Assembly: GCA_028023455.1 (NCBI GenBank)
Contig: JAQFVV010012434.1
Location: 4,284,928 to 4,348,927 of the forward strand
From: Epiperipatus broadwayi
Lineage: Eukaryota; Onychophora; Udeonychophora; Euonychophora; Peripatidae
Direction of reading: 5' to 3'
Length of the DNA: 64,000 nt
The notes under the pieces were generated by a model. The model was given only the letters and a program-made list of their open reading frames with translations. It was not told where the DNA came from and made no database searches. Positions 14,512 through 24,440 of the stretch are shown piece by piece (within the stretch, counting starts at the first letter, position 1; each line of letters starts with the position of its first letter). A program made the translations under genes and the position numbers.

Positions 14512-15842
14512 TATAAGGATAAAAATATATTATTATTCAAATATATTTCAATTAGTAGATAGAGAAAATTAAATTTTATAAAAATTATGTTTTTTTGTGG
14601 TCAGCCATTGACTCTCGTCTGACCTAGTCAATTTCTTCTGATATCTTCATTCTCCAGCAAAAGTTATCTTGATACTCATTTGCTGAGCAATACTATAAAA
14701 GGTTAAAATGGCTATAGACTAGTTATTTAAAAAATGTATGGAAAAAATTCTCAACAATTTGAAAAAAAATTTTCAAACTCTACTCCAGATTAAATTATAG
14801 TACTCAGATAGTTTTGTATGAATATGAACAAATGTCTGCATTTTATCTTGGAAATAAATAATAGATTCAGTAAAATAAGTTGGTCATATTATCTTGAACT
14901 TTTAAACATTCCTATTGACCATTGACTTAAAATTTGCTGATAAGCTTTGGTGTTGCGTAATATTTGACTAATTTGGAAGCTTTTTGTAACAATAATTTGT
15001 TAGTTGAAATTTTATCAAGATTAATATGTGAAAAAAAAAATCCATTACTTTTTTAATATTTACATATCAGTATTTACATCTATAAAACCATGAAAAAGTT
15101 TAAATTAATATGTGTAACTGATTGCAAAAGAGGGTTAATTTTTTGAGAGAATTCAGAAAAGTTATTTTATTACAAATTCCATTCCAGAATGCACACTCTG
15201 AACATTTTTATAGTTTGTTTATATTCAGTGTCTTTATTTTTGTCACTATCATTTTAACGAAGTGATAAAGTTTGGAATATTTCTTTGACAGAAAGCATGT
15301 ATCTGAATATTTCCCAAGGTATGGGCCTTCCTGAAAAGACTGCATTAATAAGAATGATATGACACTATATGTCTCTCATATATTTTTACTTTTATATTAA
15401 TAAGTTGAAGACTGCATTAATGTGCAATGTGATATGTTACATTTGTATTTTAATTATTCTTATATCAATATGTTGACTTACTATAAAAAAGACAATAATA
15501 AAATGAAAATATTATAATTAATTTTTTAGAAAGTTTTTTAAGTGATAATAATAAAAAAAATTTAATTATTAAACATGATCATTTCTTGATAGCCATTTTG
15601 TTGTAAATATTTATTGTATGCGCTTGAAAGTGTATATTTTAAAAAAATAGCTGTGAGCTTGGTAGACAATATAATACACAAGTACCTTATTTATTTTTTT
15701 GTATTAAGTATTTAACATTAACATTTATGTTATCATTTTCAATTATTGTAACTCAACTGCAAAATGAAAGTTTCTCTAATTTAATCTAGTTTATCTGATC
15801 TCAAGCCTCTTTTTTTGAAAATACAAAATAGCAAACTTCCAT
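14512..15842. other. A+T-rich stretch, nothing recognised
   Basis: No coding similarity, RNA gene or clear repeat was seen in this stretch. Confidence 0.45.
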
Positions 15843-15970
15843 ATGGCATTCATTCATTTCACATGTAGTCACTTTCTATGTTATTTATAATTCCTTGGGA
15901 TCCAAATTAAGGCTCAACTATCCATCTATTATCATCTCTATTAACAGTATATCTATTGTTATAGTATTTG
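15843..15970 (-). pseudogene. RTE retrotransposon fragment (C-terminal coding end)
   Basis: This short piece aligns without large gaps to 59,120-59,230 of the RTE element near the right end. TTTCACATGTAGTC, CTTGGGATCCAAATT and TCCATCTATTATCATCTCTA match TCTCACATGTGGTC, CTTGGAATCCAGTTT and TCCATCTATTATCATCTCTT. It corresponds to the basic segment after the reverse transcriptase domain, read on the minus strand. It is an old truncated copy or a recombination remnant; no intact frame remains. Confidence 0.75.
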
Positions 15971-17934
15971 AACTGTATTCTATTTAAAAGATTAGGCAGT
16001 AGGAAAATGGTTCATTTTTCAGTCTTTTTGCATTTAGGCTCTATTAACTAGGTAACATAACTGATTATACATAAGTTATCATGATATTTATTTGTCTACT
16101 TACATATATAAATTAAGCATTGCATAATGCTAAATGAAACTCACATATAGTAAATGAATACAAACCAATGCTAGAAAGTTTCAACATTGCTATCTATATT
16201 TAAAAATACCAAGTCTATAATGGTAATTGTGTTAAGCATAGCTTATAAATAAATAAAACTTTGTAGGTTTAGCAAGAATTTATGTTTTAGACATTTGATA
16301 TATATAAGCTTATTCTTGCTAGCAATCATGGAAAATCAGAATGCATTTAATTTAGAACCTGTTATTATCGCACTAATAATTAGGAAAGCTTTTAGTCAGA
16401 ACTTTTAATAATTTTGTTTTAATAACTAAAAAAAAAAATTACTAATTATAAACACGACATCAGCATAACTTAATATATATATATGTAATTAAGGGGAGTA
16501 AATTCACTTTACCTCAAGGTAATTAATATGTGAGAAAATATGTCCACAGATAAAGGACAGAAATATTTATCACACATTCATTTATATAAAGAAAAGCTTG
16601 TTATTAGTAAGAACATTTGATAGGGATTACTCTTGTGATTATTCAGAAAAGCAGTTATTGCAAAGATGCTGAAAATAGAAAACATAGAAATTTGACTTAT
16701 GAGACTTAAATTTGAAATTATACGATTGATTTATGTGATTGATAAAGCTCCCTTTAGTGGTGATAAAAACTATTAAAATCTTTAAATTAATTATTGTTAC
16801 TTTAAAAACATAAATAAAATAAATAGCATTATTTTATAGAACATAGTGATTAATACATCTGCATGCCATAACTTTTACTTAGGATTAGAATCTGACTGAA
16901 ATTTAGCTGTTTATTCTGTTTACAGTCTAATTTAGAATTTTTCAATCAACACAATGACAGTTTTTCTTACTGTCACATATTAATGTAGAATCTTTACCTT
17001 TAACTAATAATATTAATAATAACTGAATGGTTTATTGCTTGTGAGTTCATAATAAGTTTGAGCACTAAAAGTAACTAGAAGAGCTGCAATCTATAGAAAT
17101 TAATCTCCAGACTCACTATTCCACTATTAGACCCTGCAGATCTACTGATACATATTTTCTCAATACATTTAAATGACTAGCTAATTTGTCTGTGATCCAA
17201 CTACTTAAAAGAAAAACTAGGTAAAATTGATGATGAAAAAAATGTCCAGTTTCATCCACTTCATACTTAAAGATATAACCATTAGAAACCCATAAACACT
17301 TAGACAAGCTTTAAGTATTATTACACTTATTATTAAAAATCTAAATATGAAAGATGTGTGTTCTATTGTCATGAGTGTCATTTATTTATCTATTCAGAAC
17401 CATTCTTAAAGTTACATTTCTTATAGATTAATTTTCCAAATATCTTACTAAGATAAAATTATAATTGAAGTGAAATTTATTTCACTATTTATTGGATGCA
17501 ATACACTACAAAATATGCTTTTGATTAGTGTTAGTATTCTAAAACCATTTTTCTAATAATAATCATTATAAATGTAGGTTTTAATATATACATAATCTTA
17601 TTTTTTGCATATATTATCAAGAAGTCTTATTAATCTCATTTTTATGAGTACTTGCTTATGGTAAGCAAGGTATGAGAATGCTAATACAAGAGGGGTACCC
17701 AAACATTGCAAAACTAATAATACATTTATTTTTGTTCTGTTGCAAATATTAATTATTGCATTTTGATTCATTATTTCTACAAAATAAGGAAATATAAACA
17801 CATTAAAATAAATAATCACTTCTTCAAATATGATTTGTCAATTATAATTTTCTATAGTTTGTTTTTCTCTTATGATATTCTCAGTTAGTTATGTCTTCTT
17901 ACACTGGGCTTACCCAATGTGTACCTCAAATCAC
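15971..17934. other. A+T-rich stretch, no gene seen
   Basis: Minus-strand frames at 17,116-17,307 and 17,598-17,819 have no recognisable motif. No repeat was recognised. Confidence 0.4.
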
Positions 17935-17947
17935 TATATATATATTT

Positions 17948-18016
<69 letters not shown>
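17935..18016. repeat. (TA)n microsatellite
   Basis: A nearly pure TA run of about 80 bp, with a shorter TA run at 18,113-18,132 on the far side of a hammerhead-like segment. The non-TA sequence between the two runs may be one element with expanded TA ends. Confidence 0.95.
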
Positions 18017-18021
<5 letters not shown>

Positions 18022-18060
18022 CAAAAAATAAAGACTTATAAATCAATAAATAATATAATA

Positions 18061-18088
18061 TTTCAACCAGAGGACTGGTTTTCATCAG
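18061..18088 (-). ncRNA. Hammerhead-ribozyme-like core
   Basis: On the minus strand the sequence reads CTGATGA, then AACCAG-TCCT-CTGGTT (a 6-bp stem II with one extra A before it), then GAAA. Those are the invariant CUGANGA and GAAA blocks of the hammerhead core joined by a helix. What follows is A+T-rich and I cannot draw a convincing stem III or stem I. A weak option ends in GTC at about 18,034. It is probably a degenerate hammerhead from a Penelope or retrozyme-type repeat, or a chance resemblance. Confidence 0.4.
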
Positions 18089-18132
18089 AAAGAAAAAAAA
18101 ATACACAGTAAAATATATATATATATATATAT

Positions 18133-19266
18133 TGTGATGGTTATTTGGTATTTGTAAAATAATAATAATAATAAACATAACTTCAATCATTTTATTGACT
18201 TATTATATAAATATTTTAAATTTACTCTATCAACCAAAATTAAAAAAAAAATAGTCCAAAATGTCTGCCCATATTTTTATAGCATTTGAAATTTTGTAGC
18301 AATTTTGGTTTTGTTTTAAAAACCCACACATGTAAAAAAAAAAGAAGGCAATACATTAATAAAATGCAAAATATTGTATATATGTAAATAAATTAGTTAA
18401 AATAGATTCAATTAAAGCAATATTTATATTAGTGTACACTTAATGGTAAAGTTAAATAGTGACAAACTTTTAATGCAAAAATTATATGTGTCAATGTATG
18501 TAAGAATGTTTATGTTTCTCATATATTTAAATATAAAACAATAACATTTTTAAATATTTAGGTAAAGTTATTTTAAATCTGAAATACAGTTTTAAAATTA
18601 ATTGAATTATGCTATAAACAATTAAATAAGAAATGACTTAAAATAGTGAATTTTATTTCTTAGAAACTCACTAATTATCTTCACATTTTTAAAAATACAA
18701 AAAAACCATGTGAATTACTTAAAGTTTGCCACATTAATGGATTGTTCAAAAGATAAAATTGTGTCATCATTTATTGTTCTAACAGGAATTAGTCTTATCA
18801 CTTCTCTGTGATTTTATAATTAAAGTGCCTAAGGTTTTTAATCATTTTTTTTTTAAAAAAAAACATTCTAAAAGATTTTATTGGATAAAAATAATTGAAA
18901 CTCTTAAAGACTTTAAGCGAACTTTAGATTACAAAGGGTATTTGTTTTTACTTATTATATATAGTGTATATAATGTAGTTACTTTAATGTTATTACAAGA
19001 AAAAATCTGGAGTAAAAAATGAGGTTCTACAGGTAATATAATTTAAATTATATATATTAATATTATTTCAATATTGATGATTTAGTATGTGTAATTTTTT
19101 TTGGAGAGAGATTGTTAATTATTGTAAATGTAGGTATATTAAAAACTGTATGATGAATATTTATGTAATGAATTACTTTTGTCAACTATAAGTAAACTCA
19201 GTGAAACTTATTTTTAAAGAAATTTAAAGGAATGTTTTAATCTATAAATTCATTTAAGTGACAGTG
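18133..19266. other. A+T-rich stretch, no gene seen
   Basis: Nothing recognised. The 65-codon frame at 18,825-19,022 is background-like. Confidence 0.4.
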
Positions 19267-19560
19267 ATAATAATAAAGCCATAAATGGAGAGAAATTGTA
19301 TGAAGAACTATGTCTGTTTAAAAGCTTATTTTCAACTGAATTATCTCAATTCAAAAATTCACTGATGTTTTGAGTTATATTCATGAAAATGATTTGAGTG
19401 TCTATTTCCCAAATTTGAGCATATCATTAAAAATATTATTAATTTTCAAACTTAAAAATAATAAAAAATTATTTACATTCAATAATGACACCAGATCAGA
19501 TTATAAATTTGCTGATGATAGCTACAAAGAATGATATATGCACTACTGTAAAAGTTTTAA
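19267..19560 (+). pseudogene. hAT transposase, C-terminal (dimerisation) remnant
   Basis: Read across frames, this encodes a recognisable hAT C-terminal region. It starts with GEKLYEELCLFKSLF. A patch whose ancestor resembled a helix with HENDLSVYFPN-type sequence follows. It ends with the family signature KIIKNYLHSIMTPDQI followed by NLLMIA. In intact proteins of the TTF-type zinc-finger hAT group, the corresponding C-terminal block has the pattern SKLKxIKxxLRSTMxxxRLxxLxxL. Stops and frameshifts break it, and no N-terminal half is seen upstream. This is a dead DNA-transposon fragment on the plus strand, just left of a cluster of other repeats. Confidence 0.7.
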
Positions 19561-19689
19561 TAATATTTTTATCTAAATTCAGTTCTGAAACAGCTTGGAA
19601 AGTAAATTTATTATTATGTAAGAAATTAGATAATTTAAACTCACACCTTCAAGCTCCTTTTAGCTATTCACACCATCTTATATAATCAA

Positions 19690-19860
19690 TAATAACCACA
19701 TATATGTGAAAAATGTAAATGATCTCCAATATTCATATTTCATGCTAAACTAGAACTCATCAATTGATCCAGATCAATTCAGAACTCAGTTTATATTAAG
19801 ATGGCAAATCTTTCAACTTTAATGGACAGACCAATCTTTTCCATTCTCCAATTCTTGCAT
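19690..19860 (-). repeat. Dispersed repeat with hammerhead-like core, copy 1
   Basis: Homologous to 38,545-38,745. Shared blocks are ACATATATGT, TATTTCATGCTAAAC, TTGATCCAGAT/TTGGTCCAGAT, ATATTAAGAT, CCAATCTTT/GCAAATCTTT and TTTTAATGGACAG. On the minus strand at 19,764-19,692 it holds TTGATGA (core C changed to T), a CT..AG stem remnant, GAAA, and an outer ACATATATGTG arm. It is a decayed version of the better preserved core in the other copy. The repeat is non-coding. Confidence 0.6.
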
Positions 19861-19861
19861 T

Positions 19862-19962
19862 GGTTATATAAGATGAAGTGAATAGCTGAAGCAAGCTTGG
19901 AAATCTGTGTTCAAACCCCTTCTAATTGCATTTAAAGTTTAGTATATATAATATACTTATAT
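19862..19962 (+). repeat. tRNA-derived SINE, family A, copy 1
   Basis: Contains an A-box-like TAGCTGAAGCAAGC and a B-box-like GTGTTCAAACCCC, the internal pol III promoter elements of tRNA-derived SINEs. The tail is TTAGTATATATAATATAC. It matches 20,850-20,950 through its whole length with about 80 percent identity by eye. The spacing between the boxes is shorter than in a real tRNA and no cloverleaf can be drawn, so this is not a functional tRNA. Confidence 0.65.
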
Positions 19963-20048
19963 TAAAAATATTACAAATTCAGCCAGAATTCTACCCATCT
20001 TTCTTCTGGGTATTTAAATGGTCATAATAAAATCCTATATATATATAT

Positions 20049-20521
20049 ATATAATTATTCAAAACAATACAATAATTAATACAGTAAAAAAATATTTTAT
20101 AAACGAGTACAAAAATCAAGACAAGAGAATGTTAGAAATGATGATGTATCACCTTCGGTATTTTTTGATCATAATGTAACATGTAATTATGGTTTTGATT
20201 TTAATAAAGTTACAATTTTGTGTATTGAAAGAAATAATAATAAACGCAAAATTAAAGAAGCTATGTTAATAAAAAGTGAAAAGCAACATTTGATAAATAG
20301 ACAGGTTGCCTATATAAAAATTAATGAATTGTGGGAAAATTGATGTATGACATATTACTTTTTGTTTACATTTGTAACGTTTTTTTTCTAATACAATTTG
20401 AATTTAGTTGATAACGACTACATAGATAGTTGAACGTACTTTTATTAAATTGTGGTATATATTTGCTTTTTAAAATATTTTTTGCTGTATTAATTATTGT
20501 ATTGTTTTGAATAATTATATA
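20049..20521. mobile_element. Element of about 470 bp with 50-bp terminal inverted repeats around a GIY-YIG fragment
   Basis: Left end 20,049-20,099 and right end 20,471-20,521 are reverse complements over 50 bp with one substitution and one single-base indel (TTATTCAAAACAATACAATA against TATTGTATTGTTTTGAATAA). Both ends abut TA-rich sequence. The interior carries an 87-codon open frame with similarity to the GIY-YIG tail of Penelope-type elements. Such long near-identical inverted ends around a retroelement-type endonuclease fragment are unusual. It may be a MITE-like unit that captured the fragment, or a hairpin formed during insertion of a Penelope-like element. Confidence 0.75.
20080..20343 (+). 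pseudogene. GIY-YIG endonuclease domain, C-terminal part (Penelope-type)
   Basis: An uninterrupted reading frame of 87 codons with no upstream ATG, ending at TGA 20,341-20,343. The translation contains GFDFNKVTILCIE, NNNKRKIKEAMLI, then INRQ and ELWEN. This fits the second half of the GIY-YIG domain found at the C-terminus of Penelope-like element proteins. That region typically has H-x-H/DF-x-x-V-x-I-L-x-x-E, then R-x-x-K/E-x-x-x-I with the catalytic Glu. Here the KIKEAML block supplies the Glu. The GIY...YIG start and the whole reverse transcriptase are missing. Codon use is A+T-rich like the surroundings, and the open frame suggests a fairly recent insertion. It sits wholly within the inverted-repeat-bounded unit. 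Confidence 0.65.
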
Positions 20522-20754
20522 TATTTTATTATAATTGAAATACAGACATTGATTAATAATTTATATATAAGGGGTCAGAGTGACTTAAAGTCAACATGGG
20601 TTTGACATGACAACAACATTGGCATCAACAAAGGCTTTGAGCATTCGGTCATATGGAGCTGAAGAATTGGAGGGTGGAGCAGATTGAAGACTGCCCATTA
20701 AAGTTCTAAGATTTGCTATATTAATATTAACTGAGCATTGATTGTATATGTGTG
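20522..20754. other. Relatively complex segment upstream of a hammerhead candidate
   Basis: 20,570-20,700 is less A+T-rich than its surroundings (GGGTTTGACATGACAACAAC, GGAGGGTGGAGCAG) but has no long open frame and no family I recognise. It may be the body of the repeat that carries the hammerhead candidate and SINE immediately downstream. Confidence 0.3.
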
Positions 20755-20757
20755 TGG

Positions 20758-20822
20758 AAAATGATCAACAACAACTGATGAGTGTTGTTTCAGAACGAAA
20801 TTTGTACATCGGAGATCTTTTT
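20758..20822 (+). ncRNA. Candidate type I hammerhead ribozyme
   Basis: The order is CTGATGA (20,775-20,781), a weak stem II beginning GT and ending AC, GAAA (20,797-20,800), then TTTGTACATC with the cleavage triplet ATC ending at 20,810. Stem III would be the near-palindrome ATTTGTACAT, as in ribozymes that act as dimers. The flanks AAAATGATC (20,758-20,766) and GATCTTTTT (20,814-20,822) pair over 9 positions with one mismatch, leaving an internal loop next to the core as expected for stem I. Core bases are intact, but stem II has a mismatch, so activity is uncertain. It sits just before a SINE copy. Confidence 0.5.
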
Positions 20823-20849
20823 TTTTTTTTTTACATGTATGTGGTCATG

Positions 20850-20950
20850 TGTATATATAAAATGAAATGGATAGCTGAATGGAGCTTGAAATTCGTTGTT
20901 CAAATCCCCTCTAATTACATTTAAAATTCAGTATATATGATATACTATTA
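20850..20950 (+). repeat. tRNA-derived SINE, family A, copy 2
   Basis: Copy of the element at 19,862-19,962. It has A-box-like TAGCTGAATGGAGCTTG, B-box-like GTTGTTCAAATCCCC, then CTCTAATTACATTTAAA and the tail CAGTATATATGATATAC. Two copies within 1 kb in the same orientation define the family without a database. Confidence 0.65.
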
Positions 20951-21004
20951 TGTAATAGTAACTCTTTTTCCGTTTTTATCTTTAATAAAACATTAAACCT
21001 TTTT

Positions 21005-21095
21005 TGAAGAGGGGGGGGGGGCGCCAATTTGTTTTGCATAAAGGCATTTGTTTTGCGTAAAGGCACTAATGACTCTTCCTTCGGCCCTGTTAATG
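21005..21095. repeat. G-run and short direct repeat
   Basis: A G-run of about 12 (21,010-21,021) is followed by two copies of TTTGTTTTGC(A/G)TAAAGGCA at about 21,031-21,066, then a GC-richer CTTCCTTCGGCCCTG. This looks like the end of an unidentified repetitive element. Confidence 0.5.
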
Positions 21096-21229
21096 TATTA
21101 TTTATATTTTAAAACAAAATCGAAAACCTGATTTGACAACAATCTAAAACTAGTTAAAAATGTGATTATCTCTTAAACTGCAATAATGTCTAATTTAGTT
21201 AAATACTTATTAATTTTAGTGCTTCTTAT

Positions 21230-21720
21230 ATAAACGACTTAATATGTTTTCTTAAGAAAAACGTCGAGGATTATTGGGAATATAATAAACAAAACTAATT
21301 ATTTTATTCAATAAAAATTAAAATGCAAAGAATCTAGTCATTTTGTTTTCAAGTTGAAAATGGTCGATATTGCCGATATAATTTTCTAATCAAGATAGCC
21401 TCAGGTAAACCAATAAAAGTAAGGTAATTTCAATCAGTGTGCGTTATAGCGAATAATAATCATATGCGTTTGGTTGGTATTAATTTCAGGGGACTTGAAA
21501 AAATGTTGAACTCGCTTGATTACTTCAAAAACGCCGCTCAACCAGCCATCGCAAAATTAATGCTTAAAATTATTTTTACGGTTTAAGCAGTAAAACATTA
21601 AAGATCTGACGTCACCATTACTTCTCAGGAATTAAGAAATATTGTGATACGCGACTGTCAAAAGATTGATTTTTATTACAGATTTTCAAGAGGTAAAATT
21701 ACTGAAGGTGAAAATTAAAA
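21230..21720. other. CpG-enriched segment, possible regulatory or exonic DNA
   Basis: I count about 17 CpG dinucleotides in some 500 bp, far above the neighbourhood, including a perfect cAMP-response palindrome TGACGTCA at 21,607-21,614. Fold-backs and transposon motifs are absent. In a genome this A+T-rich, such a patch could be a promoter, enhancer or conserved exon, or a younger unmethylated insertion. No TATA box or protein match was seen. Confidence 0.3.
21490..21586 (+). CDS. Possible short terminal exon, unrecognised protein
   Basis: After an acceptor-like TTAATTTCAG ending at 21,489 there is an open frame that includes ATG at 21,503 and ends at TAA 21,584-21,586. The 27 codons from ATG read MLNSLDYFKNAAQPAIAKLM and then seven more residues. 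The amino-acid mix (Asp, Tyr, Asn, Ala, Gln, Pro) and the CpG-containing codons differ from the chance frames around it. It is too short to identify a family, and no matching donor or upstream exon was found. It may well be chance. Confidence 0.2.
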
Positions 21721-22117
21721 AAAAAAAAAAAACGAAGATTTCAAGCTAAGATTAAGTAAATTTAAATTAATTTTCCGATTTAAAATTTAATTTATTATAT
21801 ATGTGGGTGTGTGCGTGTTAACTTCTTTGGGTCATATGATTAGAAAACATTTACTATAATAAGAACTATTATGCATCAAAATTTTAATGATAAAGAAAAT
21901 ATTTTTCAACTTTTTAACATAGTTTATTCTAGTATTTCATATTTAGTTTCATTCATAATTCATCTTTAATTATATATGCTTAAGTATATCCCGATAACTA
22001 TTAAACAAAATAAGCATTTGTTTTAGGACATTTGGAAAGAGGATATAACAGAATTTTTGTCAGTATTGCACTAACATGGACCATGATGAAAATAGTGACC
22101 AAAATAAGAATTAAAAT

Positions 22118-22182
22118 AAGTAGGAGACCCATACCACACTTTGATCTTAGCCAAAAGGCCGAAAAGCGATAAAGTAGGAGAC
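22118..22182 (-). pseudogene. Truncated U2 snRNA retrocopy with target-site duplication
   Basis: On the minus strand from 22,170 the sequence reads ATCGCTTTTCGGCCTTTTGG, then CTAAGATCAAAGTGTGGTAT. This is the 5' first 40 or so bases of U2 spliceosomal RNA, including the start of the branch-point recognition region but lacking all downstream parts (Sm site, stem-loops III and IV). It differs from typical U2 by C-to-T at position 8 and A-to-G in GUAGUA. The 43-bp insert (22,129-22,171) is flanked by an 11-bp direct repeat, AAGTAGGAGAC, at 22,118-22,128 and 22,172-22,182. This is a 3'-truncated snRNA pseudogene inserted by reverse transcription; it cannot be functional. Confidence 0.92.
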
Positions 22183-22417
22183 TCATAATAAATAAAAAAG
22201 GTAATCCGTATATACTTATATAAAAATAACATAATGATATTTTAATCTTCAAAATACAATAAAATTAAAATCTTGCAATTGTTAAGTGGCTCAAGGATCA
22301 ATCTCATCCCATCTCTTTTTAGAATTACATTCATCTGATTGCTACTAGTCAGATGGTTGTCATTTGCAATAGGCATTTTTTTAAAACCAAATGTATACAT
22401 CAAATAGGTTAGTACAT

Positions 22418-22610
22418 GCAGGATAGCTCAGTTGGTGAGAGCGTTACCTTAAAATTCAATATTCAAGAATCTAAGGGTCCAAGTTCACATCCCATGCTAG
22501 TACTGTCTCTGCTCACGCCAACAATACGTGAAGAAGATGGGAGAATAATACCTCGAAACGTTATTAATAACAATATACACATATTTGATTGTAAAACTAC
22601 AGTTTGATAT
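22418..22610 (+). repeat. tRNA-derived SINE, family B, with hammerhead-like 3' module
   Basis: The head 22,418-22,497 is tRNA-like. It has GCAGGAT (acceptor side), a perfect D-stem in AGCTCAGTTGGTGAGAGC (A box) and GGTCCAAGTTCACATCCC (degenerate T arm and B box), ending ATGC. The anticodon arm is not foldable, so it is not a tRNA gene. The body then contains GTGAAGA (22,528-22,534), a GGG..CCTC helix remnant and CGAAACGTTATTAATAAC. This resembles a hammerhead core with the first C lost. A 63-codon frame through it is a by-product of the SINE. Confidence 0.65.
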
Positions 22611-24383
22611 ATTTTTAATTTTTCCAATTCTAATTTTTGGCAAAATTCCTGCTAGACTGTAAAAAGAATATATAAAGAAGAAATGCTAAATTTGCTCTAC
22701 TGAAATGTTTAAGATATTAGTTTGAGTATATTGGTCAATATTATTATATAAAACAAATATAAAAAAATAGGAGTAAATTATATCAAACGAGTATAAAATA
22801 AGAACTTTTAGAATAAAGAAAAAATTAATAAATATACTAATATATATAGAAATTAATGTACATTTTATATATAAAAACTAAAATATTAGCATCACAACTC
22901 TTTATTGCTTACTAGACAGGCCATGGCCATGGCCATGAAAATAAAACTATGCACTAATACTCCTCTATTGATTTGCTGCATTTCCAAATAGGTGAAAATA
23001 TTCATAATTGCCACTAAAAACCATTATTTGTGAATCAAATGTTACTCGACTTTATCCTTTCTCTTCTTTTCATTGGTCTGATTTTGAAAGAAAAAACTAA
23101 TAATTCAAAAATGATAGTCAGGAACATATGTTGTATAGAGAGGAAAATGATAAACATGCTACAGATGTGTTTTGATGTGGTTACCTTGACTCAGCCATTG
23201 AAAAAACTGAAAGAACATTCAGATATTCACTTATCATGCCACAATATGTGCTAAATAGTCTAATTTTGTAATTTTATTTTTTCTTTCATTGTATTTGCTT
23301 CATATAATATTTGGTAGTGATGATAAAATTATGGTGTTACTGACAACAATTTAATACATCTTTTAATTTTATGTTTAATTTTTATCATATAGTGATGATG
23401 ATGACCATGTAAATTTAAATTTTATTAAGTGGTGCTGTTGATGTCTTCATACACATGTATTTTACTTGACAGTAATGGTATTTGTATTAACATGCCACTT
23501 GAGTATTTTATTTGTCTCATAGTGTTAATGGTACAGTTGATAATCATATTTTTTCATGTGACTCATAATGACTGTTTTTTTAGGAAATGGTTTTATAATG
23601 GGGTCTATATATTTTATCAGATCAAAGTGTAATAAAATGTGTTTAATATATGATATATTGTAGTGAATATATTTTTATCATGTGATAGTAGCAATAGCAC
23701 TATATAATTAATTATGTAATAATGAGACTGTATATTGTCAACCTATAATACATGCAGAACACCTTTAGTGGACACAGCCATTTTCAAAATACTCTAACTT
23801 TCAAATAGTAGTGCAAAATGCTTTAGTATAAGAAACATTGTATTGTTCTATGGAAAATAACTATACACAAAAATGTATATGAGATACACTTAAAATCTGA
23901 ATAAAGTTTGCAGTTTTTGCCTAGTGCACTTTCAACTAAGTTATATTAGTCATAATCATGATTATTTAAAAGTGTCCTAAATAAAAATTGTAACTTTATT
24001 CAAATTTTAAGCGTATCTTGTATAGATTTTTGCCTATAGTTATTTACCACATTACATTTCCTTGCGATATTGCATACCAAATTTTCAACATTATATTGTA
24101 TTGTTTTATAAAAATACAAAAAAAATATTTCCAATTCCTACCTTATTAAAGATTTCACTTTTAGTAAATATAGCTATTGCTTTCTTTTACTTGATATAAA
24201 AAAAAAAATTATAAAAAAAATGATAATATACATTAAAATAAAAAATTTTCTAATGTCATCCTTTTATTCTTCATACCATATAACTTTTCTGCAAAGGATC
24301 ATCAGATAGACAGACTTTATTTTCTGAGTTTCAATCAAATTATCTTATTATTTCAAAGGTTAAGTTTATTTTACTTTACTTTA

Positions 24384-24440
24384 GAGCCATCTACTGTAAA
24401 CTTCAGTAATCAATGGATACTAGATGATATAATGCTCTAA
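24384..24440 (+). repeat. Fragment of the 36-kb inverted-repeat family
   Basis: GAGCCATCTACTGTAAACTT then CAGTAATCAATGGATACTAGATG resembles GCCACTCAGTGCAAGCCAGA then GTAATCAATGGCTGCCAGAAG at 36,105-36,145, the end motif of the inverted repeat there. Confidence 0.4.

Noticed and set aside
17872-18190. Frames through the TA microsatellite (poly Ile-Tyr)
   Set aside because: Pure translation of a TA repeat.
2308-19022. Many ATG-started frames of 60-80 codons in the left third (for example 2308-2508, 6732-6917, 7402-7629, 7990-8199, 11582-11815, 18825-19022)
   Set aside because: Composition is Phe/Ile/Lys/Tyr/Asn-rich as expected from A+T-rich background; no motif, no splice context and no repeated occurrence.
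22131-22170. Functional U2 snRNA gene
   Set aside because: Only the first 40 or so bases are present and they are bounded by a target-site duplication; no Sm site, 3' stem-loops or promoter element.
22418-22497. Functional tRNA gene
   Set aside because: Good D-arm, but the anticodon arm cannot pair, the T-arm is degenerate, and the sequence continues into a SINE body.
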